A stretch of DNA of 64,000 nucleotides from NCBI GenBank assembly GCA_021817845.1, contig JAKAFW010000016.1, positions 1 to 64,000 of the forward strand. Reading direction: 5' to 3'. Every line of letters starts with the position of its first letter. Position 1 is the stretch's first letter. Shown in pieces: positions 26,254 through 35,390 of the stretch. The notes beneath the pieces were generated by a model. That model ran no database searches, had not been told where the DNA came from, and saw nothing but the letters and a program-made list of their open reading frames with translations. This DNA is from FEN-1297 sp021817845. Lineage in GTDB: Bacteria > Bacteroidota > Ignavibacteria > Ignavibacteriales > Ignavibacteriaceae. The position numbers were made by a program, and so were the translations under genes.

Positions 26254-27765
26254 GTGAATACAATCAGTCTTGAATATTTGGTCGATAGCTTAAAGCTTAT
26301 AAAGCCTGAAATAGCGGTAACAATAACTTTAGTTTTGCTTGTCCTTGTTGATTTAATAATGAACAAGAATAAAAAATTTCTCCCCTATATTTTTATAGGA
26401 GGGCTGGTTGTTGCCATATATTTTATCCTAGCTCAATACAGTACAAGCTCATTTGCTTTTAACATCTCAAAAAATTTAGGGATGGTGATAGTTGATCCCT
26501 TTGGTAATTTTTTCAAAATTCTTATCAGCGGCGCTTCAATAATTGTCATCCTTTTTTCAATTTTATCAAACGAAATAAAAGAAGGTGCTGACCGTCAAGG
26601 TGAATACTATGTCTTAATTGCCGGAATGATTCTCGGCATGTTTTTTATGGTTTCTTCTGCAGATTTAATTTTGATTTATGTCTCAGTTGAGCTATTGTCA
26701 CTTTCCTCTTACATTCTGGCAGGGTTTACGAAACAAGCTATAAGAAATAGCGAAGCATCACTGAAGTACGTAATTTATGGTGGTATCTCTTCCGGGATAA
26801 TGCTTTTCGGAATTTCAATCCTTTACGGATTAACCGGCAGTACAAATCTTTATGAAATAAATTCTCTTGTTCAAGCCTCTCAAGTACACGGATTTACTTT
26901 CGTTCTAGCTGGCTTTTTGATTTTTGTTGGGATAGGTTTTAAGATTTCTGCAGCGCCATTTCATTTCTGGACCCCTGATGTCTACGAGGGCGCACCGATT
27001 CCTATTACTGCATATCTATCAATTGCAAGCAAAGCAGCAGGTTTTGCTCTACTAATTAGGTTTATCAAAATTACATTTATTCAGTCTATCGATCCAAACG
27101 GATTCTGGCATCTGTTAAATATTATTGATTGGAAGACATTTATTATAATAATTTCAATCTTAACAATGACTCTTGGTAACTTTGCCGCTATTTGGCAAAA
27201 CAACATGAAGCGTCTTTTAGCTTACTCAAGCATTGCTCATGCAGGATATTTACTGCTTGGGTTAGCCGTTCTTTCTAATGAGGGAATTGCCGCTATCTTA
27301 ATTTACTTTGTAATTTATGGATTTATGAACCTTGGAGCATTCCTGGTTGTAATGCTTATTTCAAATAAGCTTGGCAGCGAAGAGATTGACGATTATGACG
27401 GACTTGGTTCTAAAGCACCCTTCTTAAGCGTTTCTCTTGCTATCTTTTTAGTTTCTTTAACAGGATTGCCACCGACAGCAGGTTTTATTGGCAAATTATA
27501 TATATTTCTTGCTCTTGTAGATGCGAAGATGATCGTTGTTGCAGTTATAGCTTTGCTTAATACGGTGGTTTCTCTCTATTATTATGCGAGAGTTTTGAAA
27601 CACATGTTCTTGTCGGATTCTACCAAAGAAACACCCGCCTTTACAACCTCAATTTCCTCGATTGTTTTTGTAGCTTTAATGCTTGCGCCGATTTTAATTT
27701 TCGGAATTTACTTCACACCGCTAGTAGATTTTGCAAAAAGCTCAATTGCTCTAATGGGCTTTTAA
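26254..27765 (+). CDS. nuoN: NADH-quinone oxidoreductase subunit N
   Basis: A 503-residue antiporter-like subunit and the last gene of the operon. VSVELLSLSSYILAGF, KISAAPFHFWTPDVYEGAPIP and KRLLAYSSIAHAGYLLLG are characteristic. The start appears to be GTG at 26254. The first in-frame ATG is about 37 codons later and would remove a membrane helix. No clear ribosome site precedes the GTG, so initiation may be weak. No nuoE, nuoF or nuoG follows. Confidence 0.95.
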   Translation: MNTISLEYLVDSLKLIKPEIAVTITLVLLVLVDLIMNKNKKFLPYIFIGGLVVAIYFILAQYSTSSFAFNISKNLGMVIVDPFGNFFKILISGASIIVILFSILSNEIKEGADRQGEYYVLIAGMILGMFFMVSSADLILIYVSVELLSLSSYILAGFTKQAIRNSEASLKYVIYGGISSGIMLFGISILYGLTGSTNLYEINSLVQASQVHGFTFVLAGFLIFVGIGFKISAAPFHFWTPDVYEGAPIPITAYLSIASKAAGFALLIRFIKITFIQSIDPNGFWHLLNIIDWKTFIIIISILTMTLGNFAAIWQNNMKRLLAYSSIAHAGYLLLGLAVLSNEGIAAILIYFVIYGFMNLGAFLVVMLISNKLGSEEIDDYDGLGSKAPFLSVSLAIFLVSLTGLPPTAGFIGKLYIFLALVDAKMIVVAVIALLNTVVSLYYYARVLKHMFLSDSTKETPAFTTSISSIVFVALMLAPILIFGIYFTPLVDFAKSSIALMGF

Positions 27766-27893
27766 GTATTAAGAATTACCACAATTTTAACAATCTTGGT
27801 GATATCTAATATTGCTAAGTTGTTTCTGCATTGCATAATGTATATTAAAGAATTAGCTTTTCAGTGACAATTTGAAGTGAAAAGGAAACAATC

Positions 27894-28247
27894 ATGAAAA
27901 ATATTATCGTTTTAATTATTGCGACAATATTTATGTCGTCATTTTTTCTGATAGCTCAGAACAAAGACACTAACGCAAAAGTTGACTCAACCATCGGGGC
28001 TCTAACGTCAAAACTTCAACAAAAGATCTTACTCTCCGATCTGCAGACAAAGAATATTAAAGATACAATTATTCAATGGTTAAATGATAAAAAGGATTTA
28101 GGTACCGCTTCAATTCAAACTAAAATAGAAGGATTCCTGGGCAACCGGGAGAAAGCTAAATACAGCATTATCCAAAAAGGATGGTGGAGCGAACTGATAA
28201 AAGCTTTAGATTCTCTTTCAACGAATAAAAAATTAAGTGGTCGATAA
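27894..28247 (+). CDS. Small exported protein of unknown function
   Basis: A 117-residue protein with a signal peptide (IIVLIIATIFMSSFFLIAQ), then a mostly helical, charged mature part of about 95 residues with no cysteines. AAAAGGA lies 6-7 bases before the ATG, a good ribosome site. The mature part contains KGWWSELIKALDSL near the end. I do not recognise the family. It lies 128 bases after nuoN on the same strand and may be co-transcribed, or have its own promoter. Confidence 0.6.
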   Translation: MKNIIVLIIATIFMSSFFLIAQNKDTNAKVDSTIGALTSKLQQKILLSDLQTKNIKDTIIQWLNDKKDLGTASIQTKIEGFLGNREKAKYSIIQKGWWSELIKALDSLSTNKKLSGR

Positions 28248-28279
28248 TTTAAGAATGACCCAAGGTTTTTCTTTACATT

Positions 28280-30073
28280 TTAGGCTGAAAATATAATCTT
28301 AAACTCCGTCTGCTCTTTTGTGTTTAGTATTATTTCTCCTCCGAGTTGTTCGGTTAAGGTAGTGACAAGTTTTAAACCTAACGAATCGCTTTTGCGAAAA
28401 TCCATTCCTTCTGGGAACCCAACACCATTATCTCTAAATATCAAAGTATGTTTCTTTCCTTCCGAATGAAGGCTTATAAAAACTTCTCCGTTTTTGCCCT
28501 CTGGAAAGGCGTGTTTTAAGGAGTTTGAGATGAGCTCGTTGATTATTAAGCCGCACAATATTGCAGTATCGATCTCTAAAAATATCCCCTTAAAATCCGT
28601 CTTAAGAGAAATTTTTCTTGAATCTATGTTATAAGAATTAAATAAATCTTTTGTTAATGAATTGATATATTCAGAAAATTCAATTCTATTCAGATCTTTT
28701 GATTGGTATAATTTTTCATGAATTAGCGCCATTGAGCGAATGCGGTTTTGGCTTTCGCGAAATATTTCGAGCGATTTCTTATCTTCAATGTAACCTGACT
28801 GCAAATTCAAAAGACTTGAGATTACCTGCAAATTATTTTTGACCCGGTGATGAATTTCCCGAAGCAAAACTAATTTTTCTTGTAGCGTAGCATTAATTTT
28901 TTCTTGAGCTTTTTTCCTTTCACTAATTTCATTTCTTAAATCTTCATTTACATTTGTTAGTGCAGCAGTTCTTTCGATTACTCGTTTCTCAAGTTCCTCC
29001 TTAGCTCTTTCTAAATCCTCAAGAGCAAATTTCCTCTGAGTGCTATCTCTGATTATTGCAATTCCTCCTACAATATTTTTCTTCAGATCAAAGATTGGCG
29101 AATAGTATGCTTCAAAATATCCTTCTCTATCATTTTCCGGGACATAAAACCACCTGTCTTTTGCAATACTTGAATGACCTTTTAATGTTTCGTAAAAATA
29201 TTTGTCTTCTCCGATTTCACTAAGAAAAGGCAAGACATCAAAGGCAAGTCTACCAATTGCTTGCGTTTTATTTATGCCAGTCATAGACTCCATCCCTGGA
29301 TTCCATAAGGTGTAGTTGCAATTTTTATCGAATGCAAAAATACCGTCGATGCTGCTGTTTAATAATCTTTCCGAAAATTCCATTTCCAGCCTAATATCAT
29401 GCTCAACTTTTTTACGATAATTTATTTCCCTATTAAGTAAATAAAAAACAGTAAGAAAAATTATACAGCTAACAAGTGTCCCGATAATAATTGTATAAAA
29501 AGTATTCTTTACATTGCTCACTAATAGTTGATCTTTTTTTTGAAGCTGATTATATTCATCCGCATGGATGACGGACATTAGTTCCGAAATTCGATTCAAT
29601 GATTTTCGGCTAACCCATTGCTTTAACAAGGTAATCGCCTCCAGATAGTTACCTTGCGCACGGAAATTTATTTCGGATTCAAAACTTTGAAATTTTATAG
29701 CAATCAAAGAATCCAGTTCATTTATTCTATTAAGCTGAAGCCCATTATCCTTAAATAAAATTCTTAAATTATTTAAATCGACAGCTACATTTTTTTCACC
29801 TTTGAAAAATGAATTTATATAATTTGAATCACCGGTAATGATATAGTTCCGCTGATATTCTTCTACTCCAATAATTTGAGTATGCAAATCTTCTATAAAA
29901 GTAAGAATGTAGTAAGAATTGGATCGCCATTCAGCAGTTTGATAGACTATTTTAATATTTCTATATGAAGCTACTCCAATTCCGACTATCAAAATTAATA
30001 TGAAGACGAAAACGACTTTTAGACTTTTAATCTCTTTTAAAAATTCCATCTGATTGAAATACCTATAATTCAT
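28280..30073 (-). CDS. Membrane histidine kinase: CHASE3-like sensor, PAS, HisKA_2
   Basis: A 597-residue sensor kinase. Membrane helices near residues 16-35 and 192-213 enclose an extracytoplasmic helical region with EEYQRNYIITGDSNYI, typical of CHASE3. A PAS domain (about 230-350) and coiled coil (about 350-400) follow. The phospho-acceptor region is EIHHRVKNNLQVISSLLNLQ with His408/His409, the HisKA_2 type often paired with regulators lacking classic DNA-binding domains. The ATPase domain keeps NELISNSLKHAFP and DNGVGFPEG, so it should be active. The gene is solitary and reads toward the nuo operon end. Confidence 0.9.
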   Translation of the reverse strand: MNYRYFNQMEFLKEIKSLKVVFVFILILIVGIGVASYRNIKIVYQTAEWRSNSYYILTFIEDLHTQIIGVEEYQRNYIITGDSNYINSFFKGEKNVAVDLNNLRILFKDNGLQLNRINELDSLIAIKFQSFESEINFRAQGNYLEAITLLKQWVSRKSLNRISELMSVIHADEYNQLQKKDQLLVSNVKNTFYTIIIGTLVSCIIFLTVFYLLNREINYRKKVEHDIRLEMEFSERLLNSSIDGIFAFDKNCNYTLWNPGMESMTGINKTQAIGRLAFDVLPFLSEIGEDKYFYETLKGHSSIAKDRWFYVPENDREGYFEAYYSPIFDLKKNIVGGIAIIRDSTQRKFALEDLERAKEELEKRVIERTAALTNVNEDLRNEISERKKAQEKINATLQEKLVLLREIHHRVKNNLQVISSLLNLQSGYIEDKKSLEIFRESQNRIRSMALIHEKLYQSKDLNRIEFSEYINSLTKDLFNSYNIDSRKISLKTDFKGIFLEIDTAILCGLIINELISNSLKHAFPEGKNGEVFISLHSEGKKHTLIFRDNGVGFPEGMDFRKSDSLGLKLVTTLTEQLGGEIILNTKEQTEFKIIFSA

Positions 30074-30133
30074 TTAACTAAGGATAAATTTACAATTTTA
30101 TTTATTAATTCACCTTGCACAAATAACCATCCA

Positions 30134-30167
30134 GGAAAATGGAGTAATGGAATATTGGAATAATGGA
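30134..30167 (+). repeat. 34-base dispersed repeat, copy 2
   Basis: Same 34-base element as 7138-7171 in the opposite orientation, with two mismatches. It sits at the start of an 860-base gene-free stretch (30074-30934). Confidence 0.65.
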
Positions 30168-30222
30168 TAAAAACAATTCAATTCCATTAATCCAAAATTT
30201 CAACCTGCCTGGCGGCAGAGTC

Positions 30223-30470
30223 TGTTGCACAACTTCCAGATGTCATTTCGAAGGAGTCTTCGACTGAGAAATCTTTTAAATTTTCAACAAAGGAGATTTC
30301 TCCCTCCGGTCGAAGATTTCTCCCTCCGGTCGAAATGACAACAAAGTAGTTAGGCAACACTCTCTGCAGACAGGCCTGCCTGCCGGTAGAGACTGTTGCA
30401 CAACTCCAAAATGTCATTTCGACCGGAGGGAGAAATCCCATTTTAGGCAGTTTTGGGACATCTCTTTACG
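30223..30470. repeat. Miniature inverted-repeat elements with TGTCATTTCGA ends, second site
   Basis: A full unit spans 30241-30340 with exact 11-base terminal inverted repeats, TGTCATTTCGA and TCGAAATGACA. Inside, GATTTCTCCCTCCGGTCGAA is present twice in tandem. A second, half-decayed unit starts at about 30413. Both are preceded by TGTTGCACAACT (30223 and 30389), also seen near 9836, so the mobile or repeated unit is larger than the hairpin. Downstream to 30934 only A/T-rich sequence and the leader of the next gene are seen. Confidence 0.75.
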
Positions 30471-30934
30471 TTCGAGACTAAAATAGGAGAGTTCTGCAAC
30501 GCTCTCGGTAGGCAGGTTTTCCAAGAATTGTACAACTTTATTTGTCAATATTTTTTTCTATAACTTATTAGAAGATATACCTTTAAAAGTACCCCGGTAA
30601 ATTTCTTTAAATAATTATATAAATATTGTTGCCTCGATAATTTATTTTTAATAATTTCACGGCGGCTTAAGAAATAATTTTGCATATCACTATTGGGAAA
30701 TAGTTTATTTTTTAAGGCTCTCATTGGTATAAAACCTCGTTCTAAATTGTTTAATTTTTATATTATAAAACAAAAATTTTATCATAATTTTTGATTCAAA
30801 TTAAGAAATTGTTATCAAATCAATTAAATGTTGAAATTTACAATTTACACCTCTAAGTTTACGAAAAAGATTAAGGGATTTTACTTTCCATTAAATCATA
30901 GTTCAATTATTTCAAAAATATATAAGGAGAAAAT

Positions 30935-33900
30935 ATGAAGTTATTCACTACAAAATTTCCCTTCCTTCTTGTGGCTGCACTCTTGCTGCTAATTGCGCAG
31001 AATAATTTTGCGCAAGGAGTAACAACAGCGGCTATTAGCGGAACGGTTGTAGACCAAAGTGGCTCACCATTGCCGTCAGCCAACATTGTGGCTGTACATG
31101 TGCCTACGGGGACACAATACGGGACTACATCACGATTAAACGGAAAATTTAATATCCTCGGATTGAAAGTAGGCGGTCCTTACAAAATAACCGTTTCTTA
31201 CGTTGGATATAAAACTGAGACAAGAGATAATATTTATCTTGAATTAGGTGAAAACCTAACGCTAAATTTCACCATGTCAACATCGGAAGTGAAACTTTCA
31301 GCAGTTGAAGTAACTGCCCAAAAAAATCCGATAATTAGTAATGATAGAACAGGTTCTTTCCAAAACGTAAATGCAAAACAAATACAAGAAGTTCCTACAA
31401 TCAGCCGTACATTCCAAAGTTTTGCAAAACTTTCTCCACTATTTAGCGGAACATCTCTGTCTGCGGCTGGAAGAAACAACCGGTATAATAATATTCAAAT
31501 TGATGGAACCCAATATAATGATCTCTTCGGTTTAGGTTCTTCAGGAACCCCGGGAGGGCAAACTGGCTCAAACCCAATAAGTTTGGATGCTATTCAAGCA
31601 TTCCAGGTTGTAATCGCCCCGTATGATGTTAGATATGGTGGATTCACTGGCGGCGGTATTAATGCTATTACACGCAGTGGAACCAATGATTTTGTAGGGT
31701 CAGTTTATGGATTCGGAAGAAATCAAGCATTAGTTGGACTTAGCCCTGACACAAACAAAACTAAACTTGCAAATTTTAGTGAATATCAATATGGTTTCCG
31801 CTTAGGCGGGCCAATTATGAGAGATAAACTTTTCTTCTTTACAAACCTAGAACTAACACAGCATACTACTCCTCTTTCAAATACCGCTTTAGGACCTCAA
31901 GGCAACGCAATTAATCAAGCATGGGCAGACAGTTTGCAGAACATACTCATTAGTAAAGGTTTCAACCCAGGGAGCTATGCTTTGTCAAATGTAGAGCAAC
32001 CAAGTACAAAATTTTTCTTACGTTTTGATTACAACTTATCTAACAATAACAAGCTAACTCTTCGTAATAATTTTGTCCATTCATACCTGGACAATTTAGG
32101 TAATAGAAGCGGCACGTATTCTTTAAGTTTTGACAGCTATACTTATCGTATTACCAATAATACAAACTCGACCGTACTTCAATTGAACAGCACATTCGGC
32201 AATCAAATGTCGAACGAATTAACTTTAGGATATACAATAATTCGTGATAACCGCGGTCCGGTTGGTGCGGCTTTACCTGAAATTAACGTTATAATGCCCG
32301 GCGGATTTACAATGTATGCAGGCACTGACAGATTTTCATCTGCCAACAGCCTTGACCAAAACATCTTTGAACTTACCGATAATTTTACATACATAACCGG
32401 AAATCATGTTTTAACTTTTGGAACGCATAATGAATTCTTCAGTTTCAAAAATTTGTTTATTCGTTCATACTGGGGATATTATCAATATAGAGTAAATTAT
32501 TTATCTCAATTATCAGCTTCAATGAACAATCCATCGTTCTATCAGAGAGTATTATCCAGAACAAGCGATCCGAAACCGGCGGCTCAATTTAGTGTAAATC
32601 AGGTTGGCTTTTATGCTCAAGATGAATGGTCTGCAATGCCAAACTTTAAATTGACTTATGGTTTAAGAGTAGATGTTCCATTTTTCCCGACCAAACCTGC
32701 TCAGAATGATTCTGTTAGTCATTACTTCCCGGAATATAACACTTCTAATATTCCAAACGGAAATATATTATGGTCACCCCGTGTAGGATTTAACTGGGAT
32801 ATTAATGGAGAACACATTACTCAATTAAGAGGCGGTGTTGGTATTTTTACGGGACGCATTCCGTATGTTTGGATGTCTAACAACTACGGCAACACCGGGA
32901 CATCAATCGCCGAGGTTGACGGTTTCGCCGGCACACAATTTTCCCCTGATCCAAATAATCAGCCCGGTGTAGGCGCACCGGGAACTGGCGCTCCCAAATT
33001 CCAGTCAGAAATAGATTTAGTTAATCCCAACTTGAAAATGCCACAGCTTCTTCGTTTTGACGCAGCAGTTGATCACCAGCTTCCTTATGGAATTACCGGT
33101 ACGGTTGAAGCTTTATATTCCAAAAACTTAAATGATATGTTGTATAACGAAATTAACCTGAATCCGGCTATCGGTACTTTACCGGACGGTAGACCATTAT
33201 ACGGCGGCACAAACAACGGCAACCATAACTTTTTTGGTATGTATTATTTAACCAACACAAGCAAAGGTTACCAATACAACTTAAGCGTTCAGCTTCAAAG
33301 AAATGTAGCAAGAGGAATTTCAGGTAACATCGGTTATACTTACGGAAGATCATTTGACCAAAACGGTGTTTCATCTTCACAAGCTCAATCTCAGATGAAT
33401 TATAATCCTATTGCTATAGATCCGAATAACCCAGCGCTGACTACCTCTGATTATGAAATAAGGAATCGTATTTTTGCATCTGTTTCCTATACTCACGAAT
33501 TCTTCACAAATGCCCCAACAAGCATATCGTTATATTATAATGGTCAATCCGGAATCCCAATATCATACGCTGTTAGCGGTGATGTTAATAACGATGGTTT
33601 TTGGGGAAATGACCTATTCTATATTCCAAAGAATGATGCCGATATTGAAATAGGAACTGTTAAGAATGGCGTATATAGCGCGGCATCTGCCAGCACTTAT
33701 GCTTCATTCGATAACTTTATTAATAACAATGCTTATCTTTCATCCCACCGTGGAGCAATTGCAGAAAGAAACGGTTCAACTTATCCATGGAGAAATGAAT
33801 TGGATATGAAAATTGTTCAAACAATCCCGGCATTTAGTAAAGATCATGATTTCCAAATTTCCTTGGATATATTGAATGTCCTCAATTTAATCAATAGCAA

Positions 33901-34093
33901 TTGGGGATGGGATGTAAGTGGTGGTTACAATACTTATAATGTTGTTTCTTTCCAGGGTATGGATACTAAAACCGTTCCGGGTAAATCTATACCTGTTTAC
34001 GGTTTCAGAGCTCCGGGGAATAATTTGCCATGGAACTATGATAACTTTACCTCACGCTGGACAATGCAGCTTGGAGTAAGATATACTTTCTAA
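30935..34093 (+). CDS. TonB-dependent outer-membrane receptor, Oar-like
   Basis: A 1052-residue outer-membrane protein. Signal peptide to about residue 26, then a carboxypeptidase-regulatory-like beta-sandwich (AAISGTVVDQSGSPLPSANI, about 30-120), a plug region (about 135-260, with IQIDGTQYNDLFG and SLDAIQAFQVVIAPYDVRYG), and a large barrel ending in an aromatic residue (MQLGVRYTF). The plug with RYGGFTGGGINAITRSGTN is characteristic of the Oar-like group. It has an AAGGAG ribosome site and its own terminator, so it is a single-gene unit. The substrate is unknown. No SusD partner is next to it. Confidence 0.9.
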   Translation: MKLFTTKFPFLLVAALLLLIAQNNFAQGVTTAAISGTVVDQSGSPLPSANIVAVHVPTGTQYGTTSRLNGKFNILGLKVGGPYKITVSYVGYKTETRDNIYLELGENLTLNFTMSTSEVKLSAVEVTAQKNPIISNDRTGSFQNVNAKQIQEVPTISRTFQSFAKLSPLFSGTSLSAAGRNNRYNNIQIDGTQYNDLFGLGSSGTPGGQTGSNPISLDAIQAFQVVIAPYDVRYGGFTGGGINAITRSGTNDFVGSVYGFGRNQALVGLSPDTNKTKLANFSEYQYGFRLGGPIMRDKLFFFTNLELTQHTTPLSNTALGPQGNAINQAWADSLQNILISKGFNPGSYALSNVEQPSTKFFLRFDYNLSNNNKLTLRNNFVHSYLDNLGNRSGTYSLSFDSYTYRITNNTNSTVLQLNSTFGNQMSNELTLGYTIIRDNRGPVGAALPEINVIMPGGFTMYAGTDRFSSANSLDQNIFELTDNFTYITGNHVLTFGTHNEFFSFKNLFIRSYWGYYQYRVNYLSQLSASMNNPSFYQRVLSRTSDPKPAAQFSVNQVGFYAQDEWSAMPNFKLTYGLRVDVPFFPTKPAQNDSVSHYFPEYNTSNIPNGNILWSPRVGFNWDINGEHITQLRGGVGIFTGRIPYVWMSNNYGNTGTSIAEVDGFAGTQFSPDPNNQPGVGAPGTGAPKFQSEIDLVNPNLKMPQLLRFDAAVDHQLPYGITGTVEALYSKNLNDMLYNEINLNPAIGTLPDGRPLYGGTNNGNHNFFGMYYLTNTSKGYQYNLSVQLQRNVARGISGNIGYTYGRSFDQNGVSSSQAQSQMNYNPIAIDPNNPALTTSDYEIRNRIFASVSYTHEFFTNAPTSISLYYNGQSGIPISYAVSGDVNNDGFWGNDLFYIPKNDADIEIGTVKNGVYSAASASTYASFDNFINNNAYLSSHRGAIAERNGSTYPWRNELDMKIVQTIPAFSKDHDFQISLDILNVLNLINSNWGWDVSGGYNTYNVVSFQGMDTKTVPGKSIPVYGFRAPGNNLPWNYDNFTSRWTMQLGVRYTF

Positions 34094-34119
34094 ATTTAGT
34101 TAGTATTATATCTTTCATA

Positions 34120-34149
34120 AAGCCTTTAGAGAAATCTAAAGGCTTTTTT
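34120..34149 (+). terminator. Intrinsic terminator of the TonB receptor gene
   Basis: AAGCCTTTAGA (34120-34130), loop GAAA, TCTAAAGGCTT (34135-34145), followed by more T. An 11-bp perfect stem with a GNRA-type loop 27 bases after the stop. Confidence 0.93.
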
Positions 34150-34231
34150 ATTGCCTCTTAAAGCATTCGATATAGAGCTAGTACTGTGACTCTGTGCACG
34201 ATATAATTTTTCATTTATCATAATTTTGTAT

Positions 34232-34411
34232 ATGAAAAAATTAGATGGACATTTGATGCTATGGGCTGTAACACTTATATTATTTTTGCTATGGTTAGTG
34301 GAGATTGTTTTTAAAATTTCTACCGGAGTTTTCCCCCATATAATTCTAATAATTGCAATGGTTCTTCTAATTATAAATCTTTTTCGGATGGCAAAATCTA
34401 GTTCACAATAA
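34232..34411 (+). CDS. Small two-helix membrane protein, Lmo0937/DUF5670-like
   Basis: About 59 residues with two hydrophobic helices: LMLWAVTLILFLLWLVEIVF and HIILIIAMVLLIINLF, separated by a short GVFPHI turn. This LW..hxxLLWLhxxhh ... HhLLhhAhhhLhhxLh pattern matches the small Lmo0937 family (DUF5670), of unknown function and often stress-related. An upstream in-frame ATG at 34226 would add two residues; I prefer the Met followed by KKLDGH. Confidence 0.7.
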   Translation: MKKLDGHLMLWAVTLILFLLWLVEIVFKISTGVFPHIILIIAMVLLIINLFRMAKSSSQ

Positions 34412-34504
34412 ATTATAGAGTACTTCTAAAAACTATCATTTATAAAAATTTAACGCAGAAAACCTGCCTGTCTGCAAGCTCCTTAGATATGACATACAAG
34501 TAAT

Positions 34505-34608
34505 TGTCATTTCGAATCCGGCTTAAGCCGGTGAGAAATCCCCTTGTAAAGCTTAGATGGTCGAATTGAACATGGGATTTCTCCTTCGAGGACTCAGTCG
34601 AAATGACA
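34505..34608. repeat. Miniature inverted-repeat element, third site
   Basis: A 104-base element with exact 11-base terminal inverted repeats TGTCATTTCGA (34505-34515) and TCGAAATGACA (34598-34608). Inner GAGAAATCCC and GGGATTTCTC form another pair. The first 37 bases, including the palindrome CCGGCTTAAGCCGG (34518-34531), are the same as at 9919-9955. Best-preserved copy in the window. Confidence 0.8.
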
Positions 34609-34697
34609 CAATCCTTTTTTTGTCATTTCGAACCTGCCTGCATTCAGGTAAATATTGAAGTTTTTAGAAGTGCGCTATAATTTAATCAAAAATTATT

Positions 34698-35390
34698 TCA
34701 AAGAAGAGCTGCACATTTGATAATAGCTGTTTCAGACCTTAGCCGGTTTTTAGCTATTTTATATTTTTCAAAATCTTCGAACAGATCTAATTCCCTTTCT
34801 GATAACCCGCCTTCAGGTCCGAAAATAAAGTAACAATTGCTAGTTGAATCCGTTTTTATTCTTGCAAATTGTTGATTGGAATTTTGTTCAAATATGAATT
34901 TTATTCCTGGTTTATCCTTTATTGCTTCAACAGATGTTTCAAATGAAATTTTTGGTAAGAAACTGCGAAGCGATTGTTTCATTGCTGAAAGAAGAATCTT
35001 GTTCCATCTCTCAATTTTATTTCCTCTGGATATTGCACGATCTGCATCATAAATAATAAAATTAGTTATGCCAAACTCGGTACATTTTTCTAAAATAAAT
35101 TCAAACCGTTCAGGATTTTTAAGCCTAGGTATGCAAAAGGAAATATTAGCAAGACTGTTTTCGAAACGATAAGTGTTCTGGATATTCAGTTCCACAGAAG
35201 ATAATTCAACTTTAGATATCTTTGTTCTAAATATATTCCCGCAGCCGTCTGATACGAATACTTCCTCTCCCTCAGTGTGGCGCATTACTTTTGTAATGTG
35301 CTTAAGCTCCTCACCCTCAATTTTTATTTTCTCCCGGAAAATATTATTAGGTGAAGAGAAATAAAGTTCTATGTTAGAAAGATATTCCAA
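34698..35390 (-). CDS. rsmE: 16S rRNA (uracil-1498-N3)-methyltransferase
   Basis: A 230-residue SPOUT-fold methyltransferase that modifies U1498 of 16S rRNA in the assembled 30S subunit using S-adenosylmethionine. An N-terminal PUA-like domain (HITKVMRHTEGEEVFVSDGCG, about 30-55) is followed by the knotted domain with the cofactor loop FIFGPEGGLSERELDLF and the C-terminal LRSETAII. Length is normal for the family. It overlaps the upstream barrel gene by 17 bases in another frame, so the two are co-transcribed. Confidence 0.93.
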   Translation of the reverse strand: MEYLSNIELYFSSPNNIFREKIKIEGEELKHITKVMRHTEGEEVFVSDGCGNIFRTKISKVELSSVELNIQNTYRFENSLANISFCIPRLKNPERFEFILEKCTEFGITNFIIYDADRAISRGNKIERWNKILLSAMKQSLRSFLPKISFETSVEAIKDKPGIKFIFEQNSNQQFARIKTDSTSNCYFIFGPEGGLSERELDLFEDFEKYKIAKNRLRSETAIIKCAALL

